From assembly GCF_021390475.1 (NCBI RefSeq), contig NZ_JAJUWS010000012.1, positions 1 to 64,000 on the forward strand: a stretch of 64,000 nucleotides of DNA, in the 5' to 3' direction. Position numbers and translations under genes: made by a program. Under the pieces are notes generated by a model. The model was not told the DNA's origin. It did no database searches and saw only the letters and a program-made list of their open reading frames with translations. Origin of the DNA: Streptomyces sp. ST2-7A (GTDB lineage: Bacteria; Actinomycetota; Actinomycetes; Streptomycetales; Streptomycetaceae). The first letter of the stretch is position 1; each line of letters opens with the position of its first letter. Below are positions 51,601 to 60,306 of this stretch, piece after piece.

Positions 51601-54600
51601 TCACTGCGCGCCGATCCGCGCCAACAGGTCGACGATCCGCTCCTGCACCTCGTCGCTGGTGGAGCGCTCCGCCAAGAACAGCACCGCCTCGCCCGAGGCC
51701 AGCAGCGGCAGTCCCGCCGGGTCCAGCCCCTCCGTGGTGTACACCACGAACGGGGTGCGGTTCAGCAGGCCGTTGACCCGCAGCCAGTCCACGATCCCCG
51801 CCCGCCCGCGCCGCATCCGGTGCAGGTCCATCACCACGAGGTTCGGCCGCACCCGGCTCGCCGACTCCACCGCCGACGCGTCCGTGGCCGCGTGCTCGAC
51901 CTGCATCCCGCGCCGCTCCAGCGACGCGGTCAGCGCGGTCGCGATCTCCGCGCTCTCCTCCACCAACAGCACCCGGGGTGGGTGCTGTTCGCTGTCCCGG
52001 GGAGCCAACGCCTTCAGCAGCACCGCCGGGTCCGCCCCGTACGCGGCCTCCCGACCCGCCTGGCCCAGCCCGGCCGTCACCAGCACCGGCACCTCCGCCG
52101 CCACCGCGGCCTGCCGCAGCGACTGCAACGCCGTGCGGGTGATCGGCCCGGTCAGCGGATCCACGAACAGCGCCGCCGGATAGGCCGCGATCTGCGCGTC
52201 CACCTCCTCACGGGACTGCACCAGCACCGGCCGGTACCCGCGGTCGGTGAGCGCCTGCTGCGTGGAGACGTCCGGCTCCGGCCACACCAGCAGCCGGCGC
52301 GGATTGTCCAGCGGCTCCGGCGGCAACTCCTCGTCGGTCGGCATCGGCATCGGTGCCGGCATCCCGCGGCTGTCGGTCACCTCGATCGCCCCGTTGGGGC
52401 CGTCCAGGGGCTCCGGACCCTCCTCGGCACCGGCCGCCGGGGCCCCGATGGCGAACTGCCGCCCCCCCGACTCGGCGGGCCCCCCCGTCCGGTTGGGCGG
52501 GGTGATCGGACGCCGCTGCGGTCCGCCGGGTGTCGGACCGGGCGGCACCGGAGCGGGGCCGGTCGGACCCGGGCGCGTCGGTCCGCCGGGGCCGGCCGGG
52601 CCGGGTCCCTCGGCGCGGCCGTTGTCGGTCGGCGGCGCGGCCAGCTTCCGCCGCCGTCCCGGCGCACTGCTCTGCGCCGGACCGATCACCGGCGTGGCGA
52701 TCGACTGTCCCGCGACCGGTCCGTTTCGGCCGCCCTGTCCGTCGGGGCCGCTCTGTCCGTTCGGGCCGGTCGGACCATTGGGGTCGTTCGGGTGCGCCGG
52801 GTGCGCCGGGTGCGCCGGGTCGGCGGGCGCGCCCGGCGCGGACCGCTCCTCCGCCCGCTGCTCCACGAGCTGGTTCACCTGGGCGACCGGTATGCCCTGC
52901 CCCAGCGTGCGCACGTTCACCCCGGGCCGGCCGTCGGGCCGGCCGGCTCGCTCCGCACCGGGCATCGGCAGCGCCGGCTGAGGCCGGCGCACCTCCTCGC
53001 GCGGCAACGATCCGCTCAGGATCGGGCTGGCCGCCACCACCGTGTGCTCGACCGGGGGCGGTCCCTCGGGCTCGTCCCCGGCTCCGGCGGGGGCGTCATC
53101 GGCGGGCTCCGGCGCCGCGTCGGGGGCGGGGCCGGTCGGTCCCGTCGGGGCTGCGGGCCCCTCCGCCGCGCCGTCGGGCGCGGGGTCCGCGGCGGGTTCC
53201 GGCTCCGGACCGCCCAGCGCGATCGGCTCCCGGGGACCCTGCTGCCCGGCCGCCGCGGCGGCCGCGACCTCGGCCGCGCGCCTGCGGCGCCCGGTGGGCG
53301 TCTCCCCGGCCTGTTCGCTCTGCTCGCCGTTCTCGGCGACCTCCTCGTCGGCGGGCGCGGAGGCCCGACGGCGGCGGCCACCACCCGGACCGTTCTCCGG
53401 CCCCACCGGTACCCCGTCCGGCGGCGTGCCGGTGTCCCCCTCGGCGGGCGCGCGGCGGCGCCGACCCGTCGGGGTCGCGGCGCCCTCGACGGCCCCCGGG
53501 CCGTCGGGGGCCGTAGGCGGCCGGGGCACCTGCTGTCGCGGCGCCTGCTGTTGCGGCAGGATCGGCATCTCCATCGGCGGCGCCGGCTGCGAAGCCCCCT
53601 GCGCCGGCCCCGGACGCCGTGCCCGGTGGGGCGGCTGGTGCGGGACGTGCTGTGGCACCGGCTGCGGGCCGGCCACCGGAAGCGGCACCGGCGCGCCCGG
53701 CTCGCGGCGGGGCGCGGGAAGCGCGGGCTGCCCGCCGGGCCCACCGGCCGGGTGCTCCCCACCGGGCACGGGTCCGCCCTGTCCCCGTCCGGGCCCGGGC
53801 CCCTGCCGGGAGCCCGGGAAGTCGCCGCCCTCCGGCCGGCGCGGACGTGGCATCGGCCGCCCCGGCGAGGCCGGGGGAGCGGCCACCACGTGACCGCTGT
53901 CGTTGCCCGTGGCCATGCCGCGCGCCGTGCCGCCCGGCCCGCCCGTGCCGCGCGCAGGCTGCACCGGCACCGGCATCACCGTCGTCTCACCGGCCGCGTC
54001 GCGGGGCCGCGGCGCGGGCCCCGGCGCGGGCCCCGGCGCGGGCGCGGCGTCCGCGCTCACCGGCACCTCGAGCACGTACGCGGTACCACCGGAGGCCCCC
54101 GGCACCTCGTGGGTCTGCAACACCCCGCCGTGCATCCGCACGATGCCGCTCACCAGCGGACCGTGCACCGGGTCCCCGCCGGGGAACGGGCCGCGCACCT
54201 CGATCCGCACCACGTCGCCGCGCTGCGCGGCGGCCACCACGATCGTGGAGTCCGACGGACCGCCGTTCCCGGTGTTCACCGACCGGCCGGTGGCGTCCAC
54301 CCCGGCCACGTCCGCGATCAGGTGCGCCAGCGCCTGTGCCAACCGCTCCGGGTCCACCTCCGCCTCGGTCGGCGGGGCGTGCACGGCGAATTGCGCCCGA
54401 CCCGGGCCGATCAGCTCCGTGGCGCCGTCCACCCCGGCGTTGATGACCTCGTCCAGCGCCACCTTCTTGCGGGCCAACTGCTCCTTGCCGGCGTCCAACC
54501 GCTGGTAGCCCAACACGTTGTCGACCAGCGTCGCCATCCGCGCGTAGCCCGCCGCCAGGTGGTGCAGGATCTGGTTGGCCTCCGGCCACAGCTGTCCCGC

Positions 54601-55527
54601 CGGGTCGGCGGCGAGCGCCGTCAACTCCCCGCGCAGCTCCTCCAACGGGCCGTGCAGGCTGTGGCCGAGCACGGCCAGCAACTGCTCGTACCGGGAGTTC
54701 ATCGCGTCCTGCGGACGGCGGTCGGTGAACGTCATCACCGCGCCCACCAATTGGTCGCCCTCGCGCACCGGGGCCGTGGTCATGTCCACCGGGACGGCGC
54801 GGCCGTCCTTCGTCCACAGCACCTGTCCCATCCGCACGCGGTGCTTGCGTCCGGAGACCAGGGTGTCGTGCAGCGGGGTCTCCTCGAACGGCAGGGGTGA
54901 GCCGTCGGGACGCGAGTGGTGCACCAGCGGGTGCAGTTCCTGCCCGCCGAGCTTCCCCGCGCGGTGCCCCAGGAGTTGGGCGGCGGCCGGGTTGACCAGC
55001 ACGACCCGCCCGGCGGTGTCCACACCCACGACGCCCTCGGACGCCGCCCGCAGGATCATCTCCGTCTGCCGCTGCTGCCGGGCCAGTTCGGCCTCGGTGT
55101 CCAGGGTGCCGGAGAGGTCCCGCACCACCAGCATCAACAGTTCCTCGGAGGCGTGGTCGTCCCCGAAGGCCGCGTCTATGGCCGAGACGTAGGGGGTCTG
55201 TCCGGCCTGGAGGAGGGCGCTGGTCACCTCGACGGGCAACTCGGCGCCGTCGGTGCGACGGGCGATCATGCGGGTGGGACGGGTGCGCACGCCCGGATCC
55301 TCGTCGGGGCGACGCATCGACCCCGGGATCCGACGCGGATCGAACGCCGGAATGATGTCCAGCAACCCACGTCCCACCAGCGGCGCGCCCGGCGCCTCCA
55401 ACGTCTCGCCCGCGATGGCGTTCGCCTTCACGACGGTGCCGTTGCCGTTGACCAGCAACAGCGCGTCGGGCAGGGCGTCGAGTATGGCGGCGAGGCGAGC
55501 AGCGCCTCTCGCCGGCCTGCTGCTCAC
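51601..55527 (-). CDS. PAS / histidine-kinase-like / receiver-like multidomain sensor (1308 aa)
   Basis: A large cytoplasmic signalling protein. Two PAS domains lie in residues ~10-290 (DALPDALLLVNGNGTVVKAN; GVVGVDTAGRVVLVNPAAAQ). A kinase-like part has a possible phospho-His in LLAVLGHSLHGPLEEL (~310) and a degraded ATPase domain to ~520. About 550 residues of disordered Pro/Gly/Arg-rich linker follow with three TGRRRRA-type motifs. The last ~250 residues hold two receiver-like domains, with an Asp in NLVVMDLHRMRR. GTG at 55527 has AGGGAGGA 8 nt upstream. Whether it autophosphorylates is uncertain because the G boxes are weak. Conserved in streptomycetes as I recall, but I give no name. Confidence 0.82.
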   Translation of the reverse strand: MSSRPARGAARLAAILDALPDALLLVNGNGTVVKANAIAGETLEAPGAPLVGRGLLDIIPAFDPRRIPGSMRRPDEDPGVRTRPTRMIARRTDGAELPVEVTSALLQAGQTPYVSAIDAAFGDDHASEELLMLVVRDLSGTLDTEAELARQQRQTEMILRAASEGVVGVDTAGRVVLVNPAAAQLLGHRAGKLGGQELHPLVHHSRPDGSPLPFEETPLHDTLVSGRKHRVRMGQVLWTKDGRAVPVDMTTAPVREGDQLVGAVMTFTDRRPQDAMNSRYEQLLAVLGHSLHGPLEELRGELTALAADPAGQLWPEANQILHHLAAGYARMATLVDNVLGYQRLDAGKEQLARKKVALDEVINAGVDGATELIGPGRAQFAVHAPPTEAEVDPERLAQALAHLIADVAGVDATGRSVNTGNGGPSDSTIVVAAAQRGDVVRIEVRGPFPGGDPVHGPLVSGIVRMHGGVLQTHEVPGASGGTAYVLEVPVSADAAPAPGPAPGPAPRPRDAAGETTVMPVPVQPARGTGGPGGTARGMATGNDSGHVVAAPPASPGRPMPRPRRPEGGDFPGSRQGPGPGRGQGGPVPGGEHPAGGPGGQPALPAPRREPGAPVPLPVAGPQPVPQHVPHQPPHRARRPGPAQGASQPAPPMEMPILPQQQAPRQQVPRPPTAPDGPGAVEGAATPTGRRRRAPAEGDTGTPPDGVPVGPENGPGGGRRRRASAPADEEVAENGEQSEQAGETPTGRRRRAAEVAAAAAAGQQGPREPIALGGPEPEPAADPAPDGAAEGPAAPTGPTGPAPDAAPEPADDAPAGAGDEPEGPPPVEHTVVAASPILSGSLPREEVRRPQPALPMPGAERAGRPDGRPGVNVRTLGQGIPVAQVNQLVEQRAEERSAPGAPADPAHPAHPAHPNDPNGPTGPNGQSGPDGQGGRNGPVAGQSIATPVIGPAQSSAPGRRRKLAAPPTDNGRAEGPGPAGPGGPTRPGPTGPAPVPPGPTPGGPQRRPITPPNRTGGPAESGGRQFAIGAPAAGAEEGPEPLDGPNGAIEVTDSRGMPAPMPMPTDEELPPEPLDNPRRLLVWPEPDVSTQQALTDRGYRPVLVQSREEVDAQIAAYPAALFVDPLTGPITRTALQSLRQAAVAAEVPVLVTAGLGQAGREAAYGADPAVLLKALAPRDSEQHPPRVLLVEESAEIATALTASLERRGMQVEHAATDASAVESASRVRPNLVVMDLHRMRRGRAGIVDWLRVNGLLNRTPFVVYTTEGLDPAGLPLLASGEAVLFLAERSTSDEVQERIVDLLARIGAQ

Positions 55528-55840
55528 GACTCGAATCCTCCCTTGACCCGGATGTGCTCGGCCGAAGCCGGTGGCGGTCCCGACGACGGGCCCACCGGGA
55601 GCCCCTGCGTGTCGTTCACAGGGGAGTCTACGGGCAGCGGTCGCCGGTGAGGTCATGCCTTCGGGCAAGGATTGTCCCCCGGGCGGGCGCCCCCGTCCGT
55701 GACGCACGCCACCCCCGGAGCGGGCGCGCGCGGGCGTGCGTGAGGGGCGTGCGCGACGGGGGTGGAAGAGGAGGGAAGAGCGAAAGAGAAAAGGGGTGGA
55801 GAGAGGTGGAGAGGGGACGTGGGCGCCCGTGGCCGCCGGC
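55528..55840. other. Intergenic region with a polypurine tract
   Basis: About 310 bp without a gene. Positions ~55762-55816 are almost purely G/A on the plus strand. The promoter of the sensor gene is expected in the left part. Confidence 0.5.
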
Positions 55841-56296
55841 TCAGGACGGCTGCGGAACGGTAGACGGCAGAACCGGCACCATGGCGTCCCAACGGGCGAT
55901 CTCGCAGCCGTTGGCGCGGGAGAACGTCGCGCGCACCGGCTCACCGTTCCACCGCCCGGTGATGCTCGCCGTGGCCGGACCACCGTGCTGCTGGGTGCAC
56001 ATCGTGTTCGCGGGGACGGGTGCGAACAGGTCCGCCCCGCGCGCGTGCGCCCCGATCAGCAGGTCGCAGGCGGCGTCACCCTCGGGGTGGTCGCCGCCGG
56101 TGGGCTCGCAGGTCAGGGTGTGGGTGCGGGAGGAGTGCCGGGAGCCGTCCTCGGAGACGGTGATCCGCAGATCGTGGGCGATCGGCCTGGCGGCCGTCCC
56201 GGCCCCGCCCGGCTCGGCCGGGGCACCCGCCTGCGGTCCGGCGGCGAGGGCGGCCAGTGCGGCGAGGGCGGCGGCGGTGAGGGAGGTGAAGTCCAT
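55841..56296 (-). CDS. Subtilisin-inhibitor-like secreted protein (SSI family)
   Basis: A 151-aa secreted protease inhibitor. A signal peptide (MDFTSLTAAALAALAALAAG, Ala-rich) precedes the SSI domain. The four conserved cysteines are in LTCEPTGG, AACDLL, ANTMCTQQHGGPATASI and ANGCEIARW; the reactive site lies in the MCTQQ-adjacent loop and the ending FSRANGCEIARW is diagnostic. SSI proteins block subtilisin-like proteases and also control developmental proteolysis in Streptomyces. Confidence 0.93.
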   Translation of the reverse strand: MDFTSLTAAALAALAALAAGPQAGAPAEPGGAGTAARPIAHDLRITVSEDGSRHSSRTHTLTCEPTGGDHPEGDAACDLLIGAHARGADLFAPVPANTMCTQQHGGPATASITGRWNGEPVRATFSRANGCEIARWDAMVPVLPSTVPQPS

Positions 56297-56571
56297 GGGG
56301 GTTGCGCTCCTAGCGTCGGATGCGTGCTACTTCACGGGTTTCGCGGGATACCGCGCGATACACGGTGTACGCGTGTTTCATGGGGGTACGTCGTCGGAAC
56401 CGACGGATCGTCCCCACCTGTTCAACGCTGCTCACGCGAAGTGGTTGCGCAACGTGACACGACCGGATACCCCTCGTCCGGCGGAGCGCGAGTGGCTCCG
56501 GCAGTGACGGCTGTGGCATCATTTGCTCGCACACACCCGCTCTCGCGGTCTCACGCGGGCGTGAAGTGCGT

Positions 56572-56661
56572 GGAGGCTTCGCCTAGTCTGGTCTATGGCG
56601 CCGCACTGCTAATGCGGTTTGGGGTAACCCCCCATCCCGGGTTCAAATCCCGGAGCCTCCG
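56572..56661 (+). tRNA. tRNA-Ser(GCT)
   Basis: 90-nt class II tRNA with acceptor GGAGGCT/AGCCTCC, anticodon GCT in CACTGCTAATG and a long variable arm; GGTTCAAATCC T-arm. A 16-bp terminator stem follows at 56674-56710. Confidence 0.95.
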
Positions 56662-56673
56662 CAGCGGAAGCAC

Positions 56674-56710
56674 CCGGGGACCCCCGGCCGACACGGCCGG
56701 GGGTCCCCGG
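56674..56710. terminator. Terminator after tRNA-Ser(GCT)
   Basis: Perfect 16-bp stem CCGGGGACCCCCGGCC and complement with GACAC loop, then CTTT. Confidence 0.85.
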
Positions 56711-57078
56711 CTTTGCGCGGTCGGTCCCCGTTGCGGGCCCCGGCCGGTGCGCCGTGACGCAGCCGGGCGCGGCGTGCCGCATCGTCGGGTGCCACGTCCA
56801 CCGGCGCCCGGGACGGTCGTACCGGGGGCGGTGTGTCGATGGGTTCCCGGGGGGCGGATTCCCGGCCGTCCCCATCACTTCCCGTCGCCGCCCCGGAGCG
56901 TTCCCGGGGCTCGTCCCCTCCGCCGCCGACCCACCGCAGATCCACCCGTCCGAGTGGTTGATCGACAGCGTTTTCGCAGGTCGCGTCGGGTGGGGGTAAT
57001 CGATTTCGTCTCACGGCGCGGGTCATGTAATGTTGTTCCCGCAACGCCGACCGGCGGCCCCGCCGCCCGGATCGACCG

Positions 57079-57151
57079 GCGCTCGTAGCTTAACGGATAG
57101 AGCATCTGACTACGGATCAGAAGGTTGCAGGTTCGAATCCTGCCGAGCGCA
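57079..57151 (+). tRNA. tRNA-Arg(ACG)
   Basis: 73-nt tRNA with acceptor GCGCTCG/CGAGCGC, anticodon loop CTACGGA (ACG) and T-arm GGTTCGAATCC. Its 3' 42 nt form the target of the island that follows. Confidence 0.97.
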
Positions 57152-57157
57152 CAGCAG
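57110..57157 (+). repeat. Left att copy of the tRNA-Arg island
   Basis: 48 bp from the anticodon loop through the tRNA end, identical to 63442-63489. Confidence 0.93.
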
Positions 57158-57159
57158 GT

Positions 57160-57193
57160 CAGAGGCCCCTTCTCGATCGGGAAGGGGCCTCTG
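57160..57193. terminator. Terminator after tRNA-Arg
   Basis: 13-bp perfect stem CAGAGGCCCCTTC / GAAGGGGCCTCTG with an 8-nt loop. Confidence 0.8.
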
Positions 57194-57201
57194 CGTAGCT
57201 C

Positions 57202-57223
57202 TTGACGGCAGTGGTTGACGGCA
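57202..57223 (+). repeat. Left arm-type repeats of the tRNA-Arg island
   Basis: TTGACGGCA occurs twice, 13 bp apart. Related TGACGGCA motifs occur at the right end (63336-63364). Confidence 0.55.
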
Positions 57224-57382
57224 ACCGCCCGGCGGGTCGGATCAGACCTCCACCGGGACACCGGCCCGACCGTCATCGTCATCATCCGGGTCGCCGTCGC
57301 CGCTGAGCGCACCCCCTGTCGAAGGCCGAGCGCTGCGAATCCCGCGGCCCGAGTAGAGGACGACGGGATCCGAGGCGCGTGG

Positions 57383-57967
57383 TCACGCAGAGACGGCGAC
57401 CCGCATGATCACGGTGATGCGTTCACCCGACTCGATGGGCCGCACCCCGTGGATGTGGTCCGGCGTGGCGGGAAAGGCCACCACTGCTCCCCGGGGTGGG
57501 CGGAGTTCAAGAGCGGGGCTTTCGAAGAACAACGCTCCCCCGGTGTAGTTCTCCGGACCGCTGAGCCAGACGACAACCGTGATGTCACCGCCCACCACGG
57601 GTTGACCATTCGTCCGGGCACGTTCCCGCTCGACTTCGGTCACCTCGTCGTGGTGAGCGACGAATCCGACACCGGGCCCATAGCGGTACGCGACGCTTTT
57701 CTGTGTGGGGATGCGGCCCACCGAAGTACGGAAGTGGTTCCGCAGAGCCGGCTTCACCCGATGGAACAGTCGTGCTTCCAGCGGGTCGGGAATCTCGGCG
57801 TACTCACTATTGCGAATGGTCTCGTCCAGGAGGCCCTGATAGGTCCGGGGTCGATGGACGGCCGTTTCGACATGACGGGTGAGACCGTCACACAGATGGG
57901 AGTCGATTCCGTGCTCGGTGACCAGCGGCGGGACGGTTTTCCATGCCGCAGGATCTACGTGCGCCAC
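57383..57967 (-). CDS. 2-oxoglutarate/Fe(II)-dependent oxygenase (prolyl-hydroxylase-like)
   Basis: A 194-aa enzyme of the 2OG-Fe(II) superfamily. The iron triad is HHD in GFVAHHDEV and the distal His in PDHIHGVRP; the 2OG-binding Arg is in GERITVIMR. The core AYRYGPGVGF...LFFESPALEL resembles P4Hc-type domains acting on amino-acid side chains or peptides. Its GTG start overlaps the CysRS stop region by 13 nt, so it is the last gene of the island operon. It may hydroxylate the product of that pathway. Confidence 0.85.
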   Translation of the reverse strand: MAHVDPAAWKTVPPLVTEHGIDSHLCDGLTRHVETAVHRPRTYQGLLDETIRNSEYAEIPDPLEARLFHRVKPALRNHFRTSVGRIPTQKSVAYRYGPGVGFVAHHDEVTEVERERARTNGQPVVGGDITVVVWLSGPENYTGGALFFESPALELRPPRGAVVAFPATPDHIHGVRPIESGERITVIMRVAVSA

Positions 57968-59316
57968 CAGCGAGTTCCTTCCGGAGTGTCTTCAATGGTG
58001 ATTCCTTGGGCCGCCAATTCATCGCGAATCGCGTCAGCGGCGGAGAATTCCTTGTTCTTGCGGTGCTCTTCCCGTCGACGCAAAGCGATATCGATCGAGT
58101 CGTCGGTGTCCTGGTGAGAAGCGATCTCGAACGTGTCGAAGAGGGAATTGACCTCGTCCAGGAACCGACCTGCGGTCGGCCCGGCGGCCGTGGTGCCACG
58201 GTTGGTTTCACGGATGTAGTCGAACAGGACCGCGAGGGCGCCGGGGGCGTCGAAGTCGTCATCGAGCCGGGCGAAGAATTTTTTTCTGGCGTCTGCCGCC
58301 CGTCCGCTGGATTCCATGGTCTCCGTTGTGGCGATGGTGCGGGCGAAGTTCTCGACCCGACGCCGGGCCGCGAGGGACTGCGCGAGGGCATCGGCGGTGT
58401 AGTCGGTGGAGGAGCGGTAGTGCTGGCTCAGGAAGACGTAGCGGAGAGTGCGGTAATCAGTATGGGCCAGCGCCTCACGGATGGTAGTGAAATTGCCGAG
58501 ACTCTTGGACATCTTCGAGCCGTTCACCCGCAGAAGTCCGGTATGCATCCAGTAGCGTGCCAGAGGTGCGAGACCGGAGGCGGATTCCATTTGGGCGATT
58601 TCGGCCTCATGGTGGGGAAAAATTAGGTCAACGGCTCCACCGTGAAGGTCGTACTGAGGGCCGAACAAAGCGTTTGTGATCGCGGTGTCCTCGATATGCC
58701 ATCCCGGCCTCCCCTCTCCGAGCACGCCACCCCAGTACGGCTCCCCGGGCTTCCGGGCCTTCCACAGGGCGAAATCTCCCGGGTTCTTCTTTCCTGTGTG
58801 TTCGTCGATACGGGACAGTGAATCCTCTGGCTGGACATCGGTTCGTCCCGAAAGCTTTCCGTACTCCGGAAAAGACGCCAGATCGAAATACCAGCCGTCA
58901 TCCAGTTGGTAGGCATGACCCCGGTCGATGAGCTGTCGTACCTGCTCGACAATGGCGTCGATGTGGTCATGGGCGCGAGCAAAAACGTCCACGCTCGTGT
59001 TGCCGAGCGCGGCCATGTCCTCCCGGTAATGCTGTTCGTACGTGGTTGCCAATTCCTGTGGATCGGCTTCGATCTCCCGGGCACGACGGATGATTTTGTC
59101 ATCCACGTCGGTGATGTTCTGCGCATAGGTGACGCGATACCCGCTGTGCCGAAGATACCGAGCGACAAGGTCGAATTGGGTGTAGGTCTTCGCGTGGCCC
59201 ACGTGGCTGAAGTCGTAAACCGTGGGACCACACACGAACATCTTCACGGCGCCGCTGGTACGGGTGGTGAAGGGCTCCTTGATGTTGGTCAGGGTGTTGT
59301 AGAGCGTCAGTGCCAT
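57955..59316 (-). CDS. cysS: Cysteinyl-tRNA synthetase paralogue, divergent/archaeal-like
   Basis: A 453-aa class I synthetase with both active-site motifs: HVGH (residues 38-41) and KMSKS (267-271). Zinc ligands at 29 (Cys), 234 (His) and 238 (Glu) are kept. The position of E. coli Cys209, normally GWHIEC, is Asp here: GWHIEDTAIT. As I recall, this variant is seen in archaeal-type CysRS; it differs from actinobacterial housekeeping CysRS. The C-terminal anticodon-binding region is retained (NKEFSAADAIRDELAAQGI). Its codon use is less GC-rich than the core. It could be a resistance copy, or supply activated cysteine or Cys-tRNA to the neighbouring enzymes. Confidence 0.9.
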   Translation of the reverse strand: MALTLYNTLTNIKEPFTTRTSGAVKMFVCGPTVYDFSHVGHAKTYTQFDLVARYLRHSGYRVTYAQNITDVDDKIIRRAREIEADPQELATTYEQHYREDMAALGNTSVDVFARAHDHIDAIVEQVRQLIDRGHAYQLDDGWYFDLASFPEYGKLSGRTDVQPEDSLSRIDEHTGKKNPGDFALWKARKPGEPYWGGVLGEGRPGWHIEDTAITNALFGPQYDLHGGAVDLIFPHHEAEIAQMESASGLAPLARYWMHTGLLRVNGSKMSKSLGNFTTIREALAHTDYRTLRYVFLSQHYRSSTDYTADALAQSLAARRRVENFARTIATTETMESSGRAADARKKFFARLDDDFDAPGALAVLFDYIRETNRGTTAAGPTAGRFLDEVNSLFDTFEIASHQDTDDSIDIALRRREEHRKNKEFSAADAIRDELAAQGITIEDTPEGTRWWRT

Positions 59317-59353
59317 GGCCGGCCTCCTCGTTGTCGGGGATGACGCAGCCTAT

Positions 59354-60286
59354 CTAGGCTCGGACCCGGCCGACGTACGGAATCAGCCGAGGCGTCGGGC
59401 GGGACGTGTAAACAGCCGCTCGCGCACCGAGAAGTTGCTTGTGGCGCTGATATGACTTCCGGGTACGTCGGATGCTGTGGGAGTCGAGGGGGATGCCGAG
59501 GGAGCCACACAGACGGGCCAGGACATCAATCCGGCGTTCGAGGTCGCTCATCGAGTGGGGAGCGCAGGCCATCACTTGGAGCAAAAGTTGTTCCTGCTCC
59601 TCGGTGACCATGCCGAGGGCGCGGAGTTGGAACAGCTTCCACTTCCGATTCGGAATGAGCCTGCCATTGGTGATGTAGACCCAATCGATCACCTCTTCCA
59701 GAGCCATGGAGAGAACGACGTGCCCCGAGGGCGGACCGACCCTGTGAGCCTGTTTCACCGCAATCTCGCGTGCGTCCCACGTAATGCGATTGAGGAGACG
59801 CGGCTCTTCCAGGCCGAGCCGGTGTTGTTGCTCCCGGGTCTTGAGCGCGATCAGTTCCCCGAAGCGTCCGGCACGGTCCAGTAGTGGCTCCCCTTTATTC
59901 GCGTAGGCATCACACTTGTCGCTGTTCCACACCGTGCGGACATCCGCCTCGTACTGGTAAATGAGTTGGTGAACATTGACCTCCATCGATCCCCACGCCA
60001 CCGGAAGGTAGAAGCTGAATTCGGGAACCCAATCCGGAATCCTGTCCGCGACAAGAGTGTACGTGTCCTCCGGGTCGGGGCGCCATTCATCGGACCGAAG
60101 GGGGACATCCACGATCACGGCCAGGTCGAAATCGGAGTCCTTTCCGAAAACCGTGACGTTCTCGCTGGTGTTGGCGGAGGACGAAAGGACGTAAAGCGCT
60201 TGAACTTCCGGGTTCTTTCCGATGGCCGCGATCAGACCTCGCACGTAGTGACGGGCTTGGTCGCGCAGTTCCGAACTTTCCGGCAC
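59354..60286 (-). CDS. Nucleotidyltransferase-fold protein
   Basis: A 310-aa protein with a Pol-beta-like nucleotidyltransferase pattern: LYVLSSSAN then, after a longer insert than usual, GKDSDFDLAVIV with the DxD metal ligands; a third acidic residue may be in GSMEVNVHQL. A helical C-terminal domain follows. Such enzymes add AMP or other nucleotides to small molecules or proteins. It lies 20 bp after the ATP-grasp gene and 37 bp before cysS, in one operon. Substrate unknown. Confidence 0.72.
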   Translation of the reverse strand: MPESSELRDQARHYVRGLIAAIGKNPEVQALYVLSSSANTSENVTVFGKDSDFDLAVIVDVPLRSDEWRPDPEDTYTLVADRIPDWVPEFSFYLPVAWGSMEVNVHQLIYQYEADVRTVWNSDKCDAYANKGEPLLDRAGRFGELIALKTREQQHRLGLEEPRLLNRITWDAREIAVKQAHRVGPPSGHVVLSMALEEVIDWVYITNGRLIPNRKWKLFQLRALGMVTEEQEQLLLQVMACAPHSMSDLERRIDVLARLCGSLGIPLDSHSIRRTRKSYQRHKQLLGARAAVYTSRPTPRLIPYVGRVRA

Positions 60287-60306
60287 GATGAACCTGGTCC
60301 TTTCCT

